DNA of 56,852 bases from Dehalococcoidia bacterium UBA2160 (GTDB lineage Bacteria; Chloroflexota; Dehalococcoidia; Lucifugimonadales; UBA1123), in contig DCWO01000176.1 in assembly GCA_002328865.1 (NCBI GenBank), positions 33,697 through 90,548 on the forward strand, in the 5' to 3' direction. Shown piece after piece: positions 17,988 through 29,275 of this stretch; the stretch's first letter is position 1; each line of letters starts with the position of its first letter. A model generated the notes under the pieces. It was not told the origin of the DNA, ran no database searches, and worked only from the letters and a program-made list of their open reading frames with translations. The position numbers and the translations under genes are program-made.

Positions 17988-18181
17988 TGAGGCCTAAGGG
18001 GTAGGAGGTGCGAGATTTATATCGGCGGGATCTGTACTCTCAACCTTGTGAAGCGTAGAATTCACTCAGTCGTTGGGATTGACGCGCGGTTCGTCAGTGG
18101 TAGCGATCAGATGCCTAATGACGTCGTCGACTACCAAAGCTTCGTTGTCCCACCTTTCAGGGTCGTCCAGGAGATGACGCC

Positions 18182-19885
18182 ATGCATCCGGTTAGCAACG
18201 GCGAGATATTTGACACCACCGTACGTGAGTTGCTCGCGACGGGAGGCATAGTTCATGTCGACCAGGAAACGGACGCGCTTCTCGAGGCCATTGCCCACGG
18301 CGAAGGTTCAGTCGAAACTGCGCTGAACTTGCTCGCGAGGGAGTTTGCCGTGCTGTTGATTGGGGGAGTATGCGTGCCGTTCGCGGTCGACAGGCAAGCA
18401 TTTATCAAGTTCGGCACGCGTGTTATCACGCAAGTTGAAGAAAATCGCATGAACATAGAATCTGTATTGCGAAAGGCTATCGCCGACGCTGATAGCCGAG
18501 TCGACAGTGCTTGGACTGCGTTCATGTCGAAGCCTGATGGTGACGAATCCTGGGATGAATTCTTGCGCTTGCGCATCCCGTCCCCTGATCTGTTCGCCTG
18601 GTTTGTCATCGGCTTCGAAGCCTTTGGTCGTCTACGAAGCGGGGACCGAAAAGGGTTCCTCAATGTGTTGTCCGAGATACAAGAATTGGAACCGGTCCCT
18701 GTCGGAACTTGGCATCGATTTCTCATCTCTGACATCATCGACCAACTTTTCTCCGATAATGAAACTCTCACGGGAAATGAATGGGGCGCACTCGTCGATT
18801 TGTGTGCAAGATTCCTTGCCGAATCCGAGTTGGCCGAGTATGATCCCGAGCCGGCGGACGTAGATCGGACAACGATCAGCGCTCCTCAAACGTCCACAGA
18901 GTATTGGGCATGGCAGTTTGGTCGAGTCGCGGCCCTCGGCATTGCGGTTGACGAAATCAGGGATGCGGAGATATTTGAAGGCTGGGACAACGGCCTTGCA
19001 GCCCTAAGCCTGATATTGGGATCAGGTCAACCTGTAGATTGGGTGATTCAGCGGGCGTGGGCCGGAGCATTGGTGACTTGGGGAGCAAATCGAGGCAATT
19101 GGGAAGACAGGGACGGCAACTCATGGTTTGAGACCAAAGTAGGCGTGCCCGCATTGCCGTTGGAGATCGTTCCTACTACACATCTCTATTGGATTATGCG
19201 TATCGGTCTTCTTGACGCCGTCGGTCAACTGAAGGGACGAGGACTCGCGAAACCCGAGATGATCGCTGATGAACCTTCGGCGGGTAACGCCCTCATGTTG
19301 GGCAGCTATCCTGAACTCGGCAAGGAAATCGTCGGTGCAATGGTCCAGAACCCAAACCTGGGTGACGCCCTCCTGCAAGCTGTGGAGTTAGCCGGTCAAC
19401 GACAAGAAGAGCAGGTAACGTCAGGATTGAAACAACGGTTGGGTGTGATTTGGGATCGACTGCCCGAAGATGCCCGCCAACACTTGATTGACGCCGAGCA
19501 CAACCGGCGACAGAGAAAATGGCGTTATGTTAGTCTCGACTATGCGAACGCTACGGAGGCGGCATTGTCCGCCTGGCTCGACATGCCGAAGGGAGCGCAA
19601 CAATCGCCAACGGTTCTTGGTCAATGGGCGACTATTCTCAAGAGCATGGCTGGACAATCGCGCAACAGGTCGCGCGACGACCAGTGGCTTCGGCAGACCT
19701 ATGATCCTCGGGTCTCGAAGAGTTTGGCTCATGCGCTGGACGTACTTCGGGAAGCCCGTCTGCCAGGCGCGCACGGTGTACCCGGCTCGCCGCTCGCGAA
19801 CAAGACGCGGGGTGTTGTACTCGGCCTCGACCGTGAAAATGTCTTTGAACTTATTCTGCGATTCGCGAGACGTCGGCAGAGGTAG
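18182..19885 (+). CDS. Hypothetical protein, unrecognised, 567 residues
   Basis: I do not recognise this protein. It is soluble, acidic in the first half and rich in Trp, with no signal peptide or membrane segment. The C-terminal ~140 residues are basic (HNRRQRKWRYVSL, then RNRSRDDQWLRQTYDP) and end in RFARRRQR, which could contact nucleic acid. AGGAG 8 bases before the ATG supports the start. Base composition is visibly less GC-rich than in neighbouring housekeeping genes. It is followed by a stand-alone PD-(D/E)xK protein gene after 319 bases. A defence or stress role is possible but is inference from that neighbour only. Confidence 0.6.
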   Translation: MHPVSNGEIFDTTVRELLATGGIVHVDQETDALLEAIAHGEGSVETALNLLAREFAVLLIGGVCVPFAVDRQAFIKFGTRVITQVEENRMNIESVLRKAIADADSRVDSAWTAFMSKPDGDESWDEFLRLRIPSPDLFAWFVIGFEAFGRLRSGDRKGFLNVLSEIQELEPVPVGTWHRFLISDIIDQLFSDNETLTGNEWGALVDLCARFLAESELAEYDPEPADVDRTTISAPQTSTEYWAWQFGRVAALGIAVDEIRDAEIFEGWDNGLAALSLILGSGQPVDWVIQRAWAGALVTWGANRGNWEDRDGNSWFETKVGVPALPLEIVPTTHLYWIMRIGLLDAVGQLKGRGLAKPEMIADEPSAGNALMLGSYPELGKEIVGAMVQNPNLGDALLQAVELAGQRQEEQVTSGLKQRLGVIWDRLPEDARQHLIDAEHNRRQRKWRYVSLDYANATEAALSAWLDMPKGAQQSPTVLGQWATILKSMAGQSRNRSRDDQWLRQTYDPRVSKSLAHALDVLREARLPGAHGVPGSPLANKTRGVVLGLDRENVFELILRFARRRQR

Positions 19886-20144
19886 ATGCGTCCTCTCGCG
19901 CGATTTCGCTTGGCTTTTGCGTGTTTGGAAGTCGCAATTCAGTCTTGCCAGCCATTCGAGGAGCAAATGCACTGGCGGTCACTTTTGCGTGTGGTGGGCC
20001 ACTGGCGTTGCTCCCGAAAGTGCACGAATGCACGACGATTGAGAGCCGTCGACTGGACCTGTGTCTCTTCACTCACTGGTCAACCATTCCGTGCCAGGGT
20101 TAGGGGCTTTGTCGATATAACCGCACTGCGATCACACTATTGTG
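19886..20144. other. Intergenic stretch with no recognised gene
   Basis: The open frame here on the plus strand has no ribosome site and an unusual Arg/Cys-rich composition, so I do not accept it as a gene. Confidence 0.5.
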
Positions 20145-20173
20145 TTGCGTGGTACTTGGCGTCGCCGTACAAT
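20145..20173 (+). promoter_or_regulatory. Promoter for the PD-(D/E)xK nuclease-like gene
   Basis: TTGCGT at 20145-20150 and TACAAT at 20168-20173 are 17 bases apart. Transcription would begin near 20180, which supports the GTG at 20205 as start codon and rules out the in-frame ATG at 20142. Confidence 0.6.
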
Positions 20174-20204
20174 TGCATCGCCAAACACCGGGGAGGACAT
20201 CTAC

Positions 20205-21311
20205 GTGGGTGAAACTGTCGCACAGGCGGTCAGCACACTGACAGCCAACACCTCCCTGCGCGGGCTAGACGAAGCCGGTGCCAAGCAGGGTGTCGTGCTG
20301 AGGTTGCTCAGTCTTGTCGGATGGAATGCGTTCGACATCTCAGAGATCGTTCCTGAGTACACGGTCGAGAGCCGCAGAGTTGACTACGCCCTCAAGATCG
20401 AGTCGATCAACAAGGTGTTCATTGAGGTCAAGCGGCCAAGTGAAGATCTTGAGGGACATCAAGAGCAACTTCTCGACTACTGTTTCAAACAGGGCGTACG
20501 ATTGGCTGTGTTGACTAATGGTCGCACCTGGTGGCTTTACCTTCCACTGAGAGAAGGGTCATGGGAACAGAGGCGATTTTTGACAATCGACCTTGAGTCG
20601 CAAGAGCCTCAAGTAGTTGAATCAAGACTCCTCCAGTTTCTCTCACGTGAATCTGTGGCATCAGACTCCGCGACAGCAGCCGCCGAAGAGTTGATTGCGT
20701 CCCGAGAACGAATCGAAACGATGACGGCCACGGTCACGCAGGCGTGGAATGAGATCATTCAAACCCCAGACGACTTGCTCGTCGACCTGATCTCAGAAGT
20801 TACCGAACGGCTGTGTGGTTTCAAGCCCGAATCGGTCCTTGTTGCGCGATTCTTGGCGCAACACCTTCTCGCATTAAGAATCACTGGAGCTGCAACCACA
20901 CCGGACCAGCCGCTCCCGCACGTTCAACCAAGCCCGTCCCCACATTCTGAGCCGTCGACTTCGTGGCGAGGTGGAGACAGCAAACCACCGTTCACAGGCA
21001 CAAGACCCACGTCGGTCTCGTTGTATGGGCAGTCGCGGGCTACAGAAACCTGGATTGAAGTCTTGGTCGGTGTCTGTAACTCGGTATATGAACGAAGTGG
21101 CGACGATTTTACGAAAGTCCTTGAGATTCGCGGTCGGAGACGGCCGTACTTTTCTGTCAATGGAAACGAACTCAGACAACCTCGACTCTTGGCGTTCGCG
21201 AGAATCTACGTGGAAAGCAACCTCAGCGCCAACGCGATCGTATCGTTGCGCGAACGCCTGCTGGCGCACTTCCGAATGCAATCCAATGCATTAGCGATCA
21301 CGACCGCGTGA
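20205..21311 (+). CDS. Stand-alone HsdR-N-like PD-(D/E)xK nuclease-fold protein
   Basis: A 368-residue protein. Its N-terminal half matches the endonuclease domain of type I restriction subunit R: D60 in RRVDYALK, then E74 and K76 in VFIEVKRP, making a D-x13-E-x-K active site, followed by QLLDYCFKQGVRLAVLTNG. The last ~90 residues form a second module, with VCNSVYERSGDDF, GRRRPYFSVN and IYVESNLSANAIV, that often accompanies this fold. No helicase, methylase or specificity subunit is present, so this is not a complete restriction system. The GTG start is preceded by GGGAGGA 7 bases upstream and a good promoter. A role in DNA cleavage or repair is inferred from the intact catalytic residues. 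Confidence 0.82.
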   Translation: MGETVAQAVSTLTANTSLRGLDEAGAKQGVVLRLLSLVGWNAFDISEIVPEYTVESRRVDYALKIESINKVFIEVKRPSEDLEGHQEQLLDYCFKQGVRLAVLTNGRTWWLYLPLREGSWEQRRFLTIDLESQEPQVVESRLLQFLSRESVASDSATAAAEELIASRERIETMTATVTQAWNEIIQTPDDLLVDLISEVTERLCGFKPESVLVARFLAQHLLALRITGAATTPDQPLPHVQPSPSPHSEPSTSWRGGDSKPPFTGTRPTSVSLYGQSRATETWIEVLVGVCNSVYERSGDDFTKVLEIRGRRRPYFSVNGNELRQPRLLAFARIYVESNLSANAIVSLRERLLAHFRMQSNALAITTA

Positions 21312-21610
21312 CAGATCTTGCGAATCCGGGCATTCCCCGGGTAACACCGACGCGAAAGACGATCGTGCGTGCACACGCCGCTTGTATCAAAAGGCGCTTG
21401 TCGCCCGATCGACCAGAATATGCACCCCAATCCCCGTTTTTCAACTGACTGTGGGGTTTGCGGTGAGGTAGGCGCATGCAGGTGCGAACGCAGTCCGTCA
21501 GTACCGAACACCGACTTCTCGCGTCGACTCACGGCTCGGATACAGATTGCTTTTCGCAGTGCGAATACGCGCTAATAGCCCAGCTACCCGCGGGTGCCCC
21601 GAACCAATCA
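21312..21610. other. Intergenic region between convergent genes
   Basis: No gene seen. A weak inverted repeat (CCCCAATCCCC with TGTGGGG near 21424-21460) might help end transcription, but it is not convincing. Confidence 0.4.
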
Positions 21611-22456
21611 CTACACGCTGCCGCGGTAGTCGCGGAAGGGGCCGTCGCGCCAGTCCAGGGCGGCTTTGAGGCCTTCTTCCTGGGACTTCTTGGCGAATTC
21701 CTTGACGATCGGAGCCTGGTGCGAAACGGCGTCGATCTCGGCGGAGAGGAACTGCAGGGTGGTGCGTCCCATGAGCTCGAGGGCTTTGTTCACGATGCTC
21801 TTGTTGGCGGCGAGGAGCTCCCAGGGGATCTTCGCCATCGTGGTCGCGAGGTTCTCGACCGTGTCGCCGAGGTCTTCTGCGGGTACGGACTTCCAAACGA
21901 GGCCAAGCTCCTCGGCCTTCTTGCCGGTGACCGACTCGCCGGTGAGCAGGAACCACTTGGCCCACTGGGGCCCGACGTTGTAGGTCCACATGTGCGTCGG
22001 CGGGGTGCCCATCGAGCGCACTGGCGGGAACCCGATCTGAGCGTCGTCGGCCGCGATGATGATGTCGCAGTGCTGGGCGAGGTCGGTGCCGCCGGCGAGG
22101 CAGTAGCCGTGGATCCCGACGATGACGGGCTTGCTCAGGTTGTAGATGGTGTTCATCGTGGTGGGCGTCCGCTTCATGCGATGCATGTCGACGCGGATGT
22201 TGTCTCGCGCGGCCTGGCCCGCTTCCAGCGCCGCCTGGTTCGCGGGCGGCGTAATGTCGTATCCGGCGCAGAACGCGCGACCGGCGCCCCGCAGCGTGAT
22301 CACGCGCACGTCGGGGTCGTCGTCAGCGGCCAGCATGCATTCGACGAGTTCGGCCTGCAGGTCACGGCTCAGCGCGTTCAGCTTCTCGGGCCGGTCCAAG
22401 GTCACACGCCCGATGCCGTCCGATGCTTCGTACGAGATGTAGTAGTAGTCCGCCAT
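21611..22456 (-). CDS. Enoyl-CoA hydratase/isomerase (crotonase) family protein
   Basis: A 281-residue crotonase-fold protein. The CoA-binding and oxyanion-hole motifs are clear: LDRPEKLNALS near residue 20, GAGRAFCAGYDITPP near 57-71, and GIHGYCLAGGTDLAQHCD. Both catalytic Glu positions of classical hydratases look altered: the GGGCE position reads GGTD and the PE-x-x-LG position reads PPVRSMG. It may therefore catalyse another crotonase reaction (isomerase, lyase or thioesterase type) rather than hydration. AAGGAG 10 bases before the ATG fixes the start. It is convergent with the nuclease-like gene, with no other fatty-acid degradation gene adjacent. Confidence 0.9.
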   Translation of the reverse strand: MADYYYISYEASDGIGRVTLDRPEKLNALSRDLQAELVECMLAADDDPDVRVITLRGAGRAFCAGYDITPPANQAALEAGQAARDNIRVDMHRMKRTPTTMNTIYNLSKPVIVGIHGYCLAGGTDLAQHCDIIIAADDAQIGFPPVRSMGTPPTHMWTYNVGPQWAKWFLLTGESVTGKKAEELGLVWKSVPAEDLGDTVENLATTMAKIPWELLAANKSIVNKALELMGRTTLQFLSAEIDAVSHQAPIVKEFAKKSQEEGLKAALDWRDGPFRDYRGSV

Positions 22457-22533
22457 TGTTGTACTTCTCCTTGAGTTCTTGTCGTCGCCTCCGGTTGATC
22501 ACCGCAGTGCGCTCTGAAGGGCGCCGGTGCGAT

Positions 22534-23022
22534 TTAGTTGCGAATTATGGAAAGCTGATGGATTGCTCCTTCTTCGACGGGGTCTAGCACGGTCAAACCT
22601 GCCGCGTTAGAGGCTTCTAACAGTTCTCGGTCTGCGGACACCATCACAGGTTGAGGCCGAGGTTGCAGGCGAGACAAGATCAGTGCGGTAGCAAGTTGGA
22701 TCGCATCCCCTGAGCGCAGACGATACTGCTCCGCGACGTTGATCGCGGACCCTACAACTTCCTCATCCAGTGCCCACACACGAAACAACTGTCTCACGTC
22801 TGCTCGGAAGCTCGACAACACGTTGTCGGCGCTGGTTTCCGTGATCCGATTCCCCTTCACAAGGCGCCAAATTGCGGAAGTAAACTCAAGCAGGGTGAGA
22901 TACGAAATGTAGAACCTGTCTGTTGAGGGAGGGTTGGCCAGCAATTGAGCGACCACTTGACTGCCACTCTCGGTGCGGTATCGCTTAATAACCGCTGATG
23001 AATCCAGCAGGAAGGTGGCCAT
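22534..23022 (-). CDS. PIN-domain ribonuclease toxin, VapC-like
   Basis: A 162-residue PIN-domain protein. The acidic active-site positions are present: D7 in FLLDSSAVIK, E46 in LTLLEFTSA, D106 in SGDAIQLATAL and D131 in VMVSADREL. VapC toxins cut specific tRNAs or rRNA when freed from their antitoxin. The ATG follows directly after the stop codon of the small upstream gene (TAG then ATG), so translation is likely coupled. Pairing with a small upstream gene is the normal VapBC order. The target is unknown. Confidence 0.9.
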   Translation of the reverse strand: MATFLLDSSAVIKRYRTESGSQVVAQLLANPPSTDRFYISYLTLLEFTSAIWRLVKGNRITETSADNVLSSFRADVRQLFRVWALDEEVVGSAINVAEQYRLRSGDAIQLATALILSRLQPRPQPVMVSADRELLEASNAAGLTVLDPVEEGAIHQLSIIRN

Positions 23023-23250
23023 CTACCATGCCGCTTCCCGCTCTCTGAGGACAAATTCCGTCAGGGAGAATCCAGGAGGAAGCTCGCGATCCAGGGCGGC
23101 CCGCAACTCCTCCAAGGACATGGTCGGCTCACCATAGCGGCTCAACGCGCGATCAGCGAGTTCCCCAGTCCGCTTGAACTTGTCCAAGTACTTCTTTGTG
23201 TCCAACTTGGCTATGTTTCCCGTGTCGCGCGGTGTCCGGCTTGCCGCCAT
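23023..23250 (-). CDS. Probable VapB-like antitoxin
   Basis: A 75-residue protein directly upstream of the PIN toxin and ending at the base before the toxin ATG. The C-terminal part (MSLEELRAALDRELPPGFSL, then TEFVLREREAAW) is acidic and helical, as expected for the toxin-wrapping tail of an antitoxin. No strong ribbon-helix-helix or AbrB motif is recognisable in the N-terminal half, so the DNA-binding type is unclear. The ATG at 23250 follows GGTGG; a GTG at 23253 is also in frame. The call rests mainly on operon context. Confidence 0.75.
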   Translation of the reverse strand: MAASRTPRDTGNIAKLDTKKYLDKFKRTGELADRALSRYGEPTMSLEELRAALDRELPPGFSLTEFVLREREAAW

Positions 23251-23313
23251 CACTATCCACCTTTTGCATCATTCTGCAGACAACGAACAGTTTACCTCAT
23301 CCACGGCCCAAGG

Positions 23314-24849
23314 TCACTCCGCCAGGTTGTACGTGTAGTGTGGCTCGCCGGCTTCGAGGGGCCATGTCTCGAACCAGTTCTGGATGTGGGGGAGGATGCG
23401 GCGGGACAGCGCGCCGCGGTTGAGTTCGCGTTCGCTTAGGGGTTGGGACAACGATTCTTTGAACCGGGCGATGACGGCGGCCTTGTCGAAGCGCTGGAAG
23501 ACCTTGTTCCGCAGCAACACCTCGCCGTCGACGATGACGGTGTCGACGTCCAAGCCTTTGCCTCGGTAGACCAGCGCGTCGACGATGTCGGTGTTCGGGT
23601 TCAGATAGGGCTCGTTGATGCGTCGGGTGTCGATGAGCACGATGTCGGCGCGTTTCCCTGGCTCTAACGTGCCGACCTGCTTGTCGAAGAATGTGACCTT
23701 GGCGCCGTTGACGGTGGCCATGTGGAAGATGTCGTGCGATGTCGGTGCAGGGGAGGCCACGCCCGGCTCGCGATGGATCTTCTGGGCCACCCGCATCTCC
23801 TGCAGGATGTCGTTGTCGTCGTTGATGCCTGCCTCGTCGATGCCCAGCGCGACGGTCACGCCTCGATCCAGCAGCGGGTTCAGCGGGGCGACGCCGCTTT
23901 GGAGCCGCAGGTTGGAGCTCGGATTGTGGCACAGGGCCGTCCCGGTCTCGGCCATGATGTCGATGTCGTACTCGGTGAGCCACACGCCATGAGCGCACGA
24001 AACCTCGGGGCCGAGCACGCCGAGTTCCTGCAGATGGGCGAGCGGCGTTTTGTTCCAGTGACGGGCTCCGTACATCTTCTGGTATATGGTTTCGTGCAGG
24101 TGGATGTGCAAGCCGGTCGAGTTACGACGAGCGAAGTCGCTGATGGCTCGCAGCATCTCGTCGGAGCACCAGTGGACGTTGTGCGGGCTGATGAAGATGC
24201 GGGTGCGGTCGGTGCTCTTCCGGCCCAGGAGTTCGGCGTTGGCGGTCAGGTAGTCCTCAAGGGTGATCGGACGGGCGTTGATCTGTCTGCGAGCGTCGGC
24301 GGCCAGGTCAGAGGGCAGGGTGGCGAGGAATCGCTCGTCGTCCTCGTAGACCAGGTGGTTCTGGTCGCGGTCCGACAACGAGAACGCGACCCTCATGCCC
24401 GATTCCTCGTACGCGTCGACGATCTGGGACGCCGCGTCGAACAGTTCCACGCCGGGCGGGAGCCGCGACGCCATGTGGTTGTGCATGACCGTGGTGATGC
24501 CCGACTCGATCATCTGCATCGCGCAGTACAGCGTGTCCAGGTACGGGTCGACGTCGCGCATGGCCCACCGCGCGATGATCCACGTTTCGAGCGGGGCGTC
24601 AAGGGCGCCAAGCTGGAATGGCGTCAGACCGACGTGGTGGTGCGCGTTGACCAGGCCGGGGATCACGACGTGATCCGACGAGCCGATGATCTCGTCGGGG
24701 TGATGCCTGCGACTCAGTTCCGAGTACGGGCCGACCTCGACGATCTCGCCGTCGCGCTGGAACACGGCGCCGTCTTCGATGACCTCCGCGGTGCTTGGCC
24801 CAGTGATCTTGGTAACGACGTGTTTGCCTCGAATTATCGATGATGGCAT
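23314..24849 (-). CDS. Amidohydrolase / chlorohydrolase-like metal-dependent deaminase
   Basis: A 511-residue member of the amidohydrolase superfamily, subgroup of cytosine, guanine, S-adenosylhomocysteine and atrazine-type deaminases and hydrolases. Metal ligands are seen in VVIPGLVNAHHHVGL (H70 and H72), in GLHIHLHET, in the conserved HGVWL block (SCAHGVWLTE) and in the late Asp of LGIDEAGIND. The N-terminal ~60 and C-terminal ~60 residues form the usual small beta-sandwich. The open frame extends 98 codons further upstream, but those codons lack family similarity; the ATG at 24849 begins a normal family N-terminus. The substrate is unknown. It is co-directional with the M14 peptidase gene upstream. 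Confidence 0.9.
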   Translation of the reverse strand: MPSSIIRGKHVVTKITGPSTAEVIEDGAVFQRDGEIVEVGPYSELSRRHHPDEIIGSSDHVVIPGLVNAHHHVGLTPFQLGALDAPLETWIIARWAMRDVDPYLDTLYCAMQMIESGITTVMHNHMASRLPPGVELFDAASQIVDAYEESGMRVAFSLSDRDQNHLVYEDDERFLATLPSDLAADARRQINARPITLEDYLTANAELLGRKSTDRTRIFISPHNVHWCSDEMLRAISDFARRNSTGLHIHLHETIYQKMYGARHWNKTPLAHLQELGVLGPEVSCAHGVWLTEYDIDIMAETGTALCHNPSSNLRLQSGVAPLNPLLDRGVTVALGIDEAGINDDNDILQEMRVAQKIHREPGVASPAPTSHDIFHMATVNGAKVTFFDKQVGTLEPGKRADIVLIDTRRINEPYLNPNTDIVDALVYRGKGLDVDTVIVDGEVLLRNKVFQRFDKAAVIARFKESLSQPLSERELNRGALSRRILPHIQNWFETWPLEAGEPHYTYNLAE

Positions 24850-24966
24850 AGTAGGGTTCCCTTTTGTCGAATGGGCGGTTTTTGTTTGCGTGCTTCGTCG
24901 AGGTTTGTTTCGGCCCGCCCGCCCGCCCGCAAAGGTCTTCTGGGAGCACATCACCCAGGCCCCCTG

Positions 24967-24987
24967 CCAGAGGGGAGACCCCTCTGG
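24967..24987. repeat. Perfect 9-bp G4/C4 palindrome
   Basis: CCAGAGGGG and CCCCTCTGG flank AGA. It lies between two minus-strand genes, has no T-tract, and resembles the palindrome after leuS. Confidence 0.5.
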
Positions 24988-25105
24988 GCTCCCCATGGTG
25001 GCCGAGCCTAGTCGCCCGTCCCACTTGGCGGTGAACAGCCAAAGCACAACAGTCCGCCCATGGCCCGTTGCCTCGATTTTAGACCGAGCCCGTCGCTGCC
25101 ACTCC

Positions 25106-27585
<2,480 letters not shown>

Positions 27586-27592
<7 letters not shown>

Positions 27593-27614
27593 ACCACTCC
27601 ACCCACCATAAATT
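27586..27614 (+). promoter_or_regulatory. Promoter for the MFS gene, overlapping the peptidase start
   Basis: TTGACA at 27586-27591 and TAAATT at 27609-27614 are 17 bases apart. The -35 box overlaps the first codons of the divergent M14 peptidase gene, so the two genes may compete for initiation. Confidence 0.55.
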
Positions 27615-27659
27615 GGCGCTGGGCCTCGCGGCCCAACCGGCTTTTAGGATACACCATCG

Positions 27660-28946
27660 TTGGAACGCGAACGACAAGACCCCGACGGACCACCGCCAGC
27701 AGATCATCAACGTGAAACGCGATCGGCCGTCGGGTGGATGTCGGCCTTCGAATCGCTGCGAAACCGCAATTTTCGGCTGCTCTGGATCGGGCAACTCGGA
27801 CAAGCATCCGCCATGTGGGCTGACCAGGTGGCCCGTAGCTGGCTCACATGGCAGCTCACCGGCTCGGCAACCGCGGTCGGCCTCGTCAACGTTTTCCGCG
27901 CACTGCCGCTCATCACATTCGGGTTGCTGGGCGGAGTAGTCGCCGACAGGTTCGACAAACGCACCATCCTCATCGTCATCCAAACGTGGAGTCTGTGCAT
28001 TTACATAGCGATGGCCATCCTGCTCCTGGGCGACTGGATCAAGCTGTGGCACGTGTATTTTACGGCGCTCCTGCTGGGCGTCGGAATGGCATTGAATCAG
28101 CCGGTTCGAACCTCCCTGGTTCCTCAGTTGCTCGGCGGCAGGTTGTTGGTCAACGCCATCTCCCTAAACTCGATCGCGATCAACGTCACGCGGCTTACAG
28201 GTCCCGCCGCGATCGGATTTCTGATCGCTTTGGCCGGCGACAACGTGGCGCCCGCATACGTCATCGCCGTGGTCGTGTACGTGATGATCATCTTCTCGAC
28301 GGTTCGGATCGACTTCAAATCGGTGCAGGCGTCGGGTCCGCGTCCTTCGTTCGTCAGCGACCTCGTCGAAGGCTTCCGGTATCTAGTGCTCGACAACCGG
28401 ACCGCGCTCATGCTTGTCGTGCTGGCAGCGGGGCCGCTGGCGTTCGCGTTCAGCTACATTACGTTGCTCCCGGTGTACGTCACCGAAGTGCTGGACGGCG
28501 GATCGTCGGGATTCGGGCTGATCCAGTCTGTCAGCGCGATCGGCGCATTGGTCGGCGGGTTCACGCTGGCGTCGCTCAGAGATGTCCCCCACAAAGGGCG
28601 CATCATGATGATCACGGGCATATCGTACGGCGCCCTGGTGATGATCCTCGGCAGCGTTGGCTGGATCTATCTCGCATTTGCAGTCGTCATCTTCATCGGC
28701 GCATCGCAGACGGTGTTTCGCACCGCCAACAACTCTGCTCTGCTTCAGATCACGCCGCCCAGGTTGCAGGGCAGGGTGCTGAGCATCACGTTCCTCGACA
28801 TGGGCGTGCAATCCGTGGCTGCCATCCTGGCAGGCGCGATCACTGACGCCTACAGCGTTGCAGTCGGCATGGCTGTACTTGGGGGGATGTGCGTTGTGAT
28901 AGTCGCGATCGTGGGTATCGGAGCTCCTACCGTGAGGAGACTTTGA
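27660..28946 (+). CDS. MFS transporter, MFS_3 (EntS-like exporter) type
   Basis: A 428-residue membrane protein of the MFS_3 group. The start of the core reads SAFESLRNRNFRLLWIGQLG, followed by ADQVARSWLTW and the loop motif GGVVADRFDKRTILI. About twelve helices follow, with the late motif RTANNSALLQITPPRLQGRV that is typical of this group. The first in-frame start is a TTG at 27660 with AGGA upstream; an ATG at 27738 would drop 26 non-conserved, hydrophilic residues and is a real alternative. The substrate is unknown; relatives export siderophores, macrolides or other small molecules. It is close to the MFS gene at 30851 in type. Confidence 0.88.
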   Translation: MERERQDPDGPPPADHQRETRSAVGWMSAFESLRNRNFRLLWIGQLGQASAMWADQVARSWLTWQLTGSATAVGLVNVFRALPLITFGLLGGVVADRFDKRTILIVIQTWSLCIYIAMAILLLGDWIKLWHVYFTALLLGVGMALNQPVRTSLVPQLLGGRLLVNAISLNSIAINVTRLTGPAAIGFLIALAGDNVAPAYVIAVVVYVMIIFSTVRIDFKSVQASGPRPSFVSDLVEGFRYLVLDNRTALMLVVLAAGPLAFAFSYITLLPVYVTEVLDGGSSGFGLIQSVSAIGALVGGFTLASLRDVPHKGRIMMITGISYGALVMILGSVGWIYLAFAVVIFIGASQTVFRTANNSALLQITPPRLQGRVLSITFLDMGVQSVAAILAGAITDAYSVAVGMAVLGGMCVVIVAIVGIGAPTVRRL

Positions 28947-29275
28947 CGCGACTCGAAATCGTGATGCCCATTGATCGGCGCGGGGATACAGCATTCGAAC
29001 CGCGTGCATTTGCATCTAAGATTGCAGAGCAGCACGAAGCCTGTAACCCATCCGTTGCCACAACTGGAACGTAGAAACAAGTGCAAAGTCGAGTTGCGCG
29101 GCGAAGGGTTCGTGGGCAAATCCGATCGCTCTCCGTAAGAATGCGTGGCCGTATTCACCAGAGTCCAGCCGGCGACACCGTATTGCGTTCAACATGACTC
29201 GTCCTTTACTAGAAATCGACGGCCAGCGGTGGCAAAATTCATTGAACCCATTTGAGCAGGACTGAGGAGCGTTCA
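28947..29275. other. Intergenic stretch without a confident gene
   Basis: A short minus-strand frame (29016-29276) could encode about 60-86 residues (for example HAFLRRAIGFAHEPFAAQLD) but it has no ribosome site or family match that I can see. Otherwise nothing is recognised. Confidence 0.4.

Noticed and set aside
19886..20212. 108-codon plus-strand frame before the nuclease-like gene
   Set aside because: No ribosome site, odd Arg/Cys/Trp content, and it runs through the promoter of the next gene.
24910..24935. CGCC/GCCC short-period run as a functional repeat
   Set aside because: Short simple GC-rich run in an intergenic gap; likely compositional.
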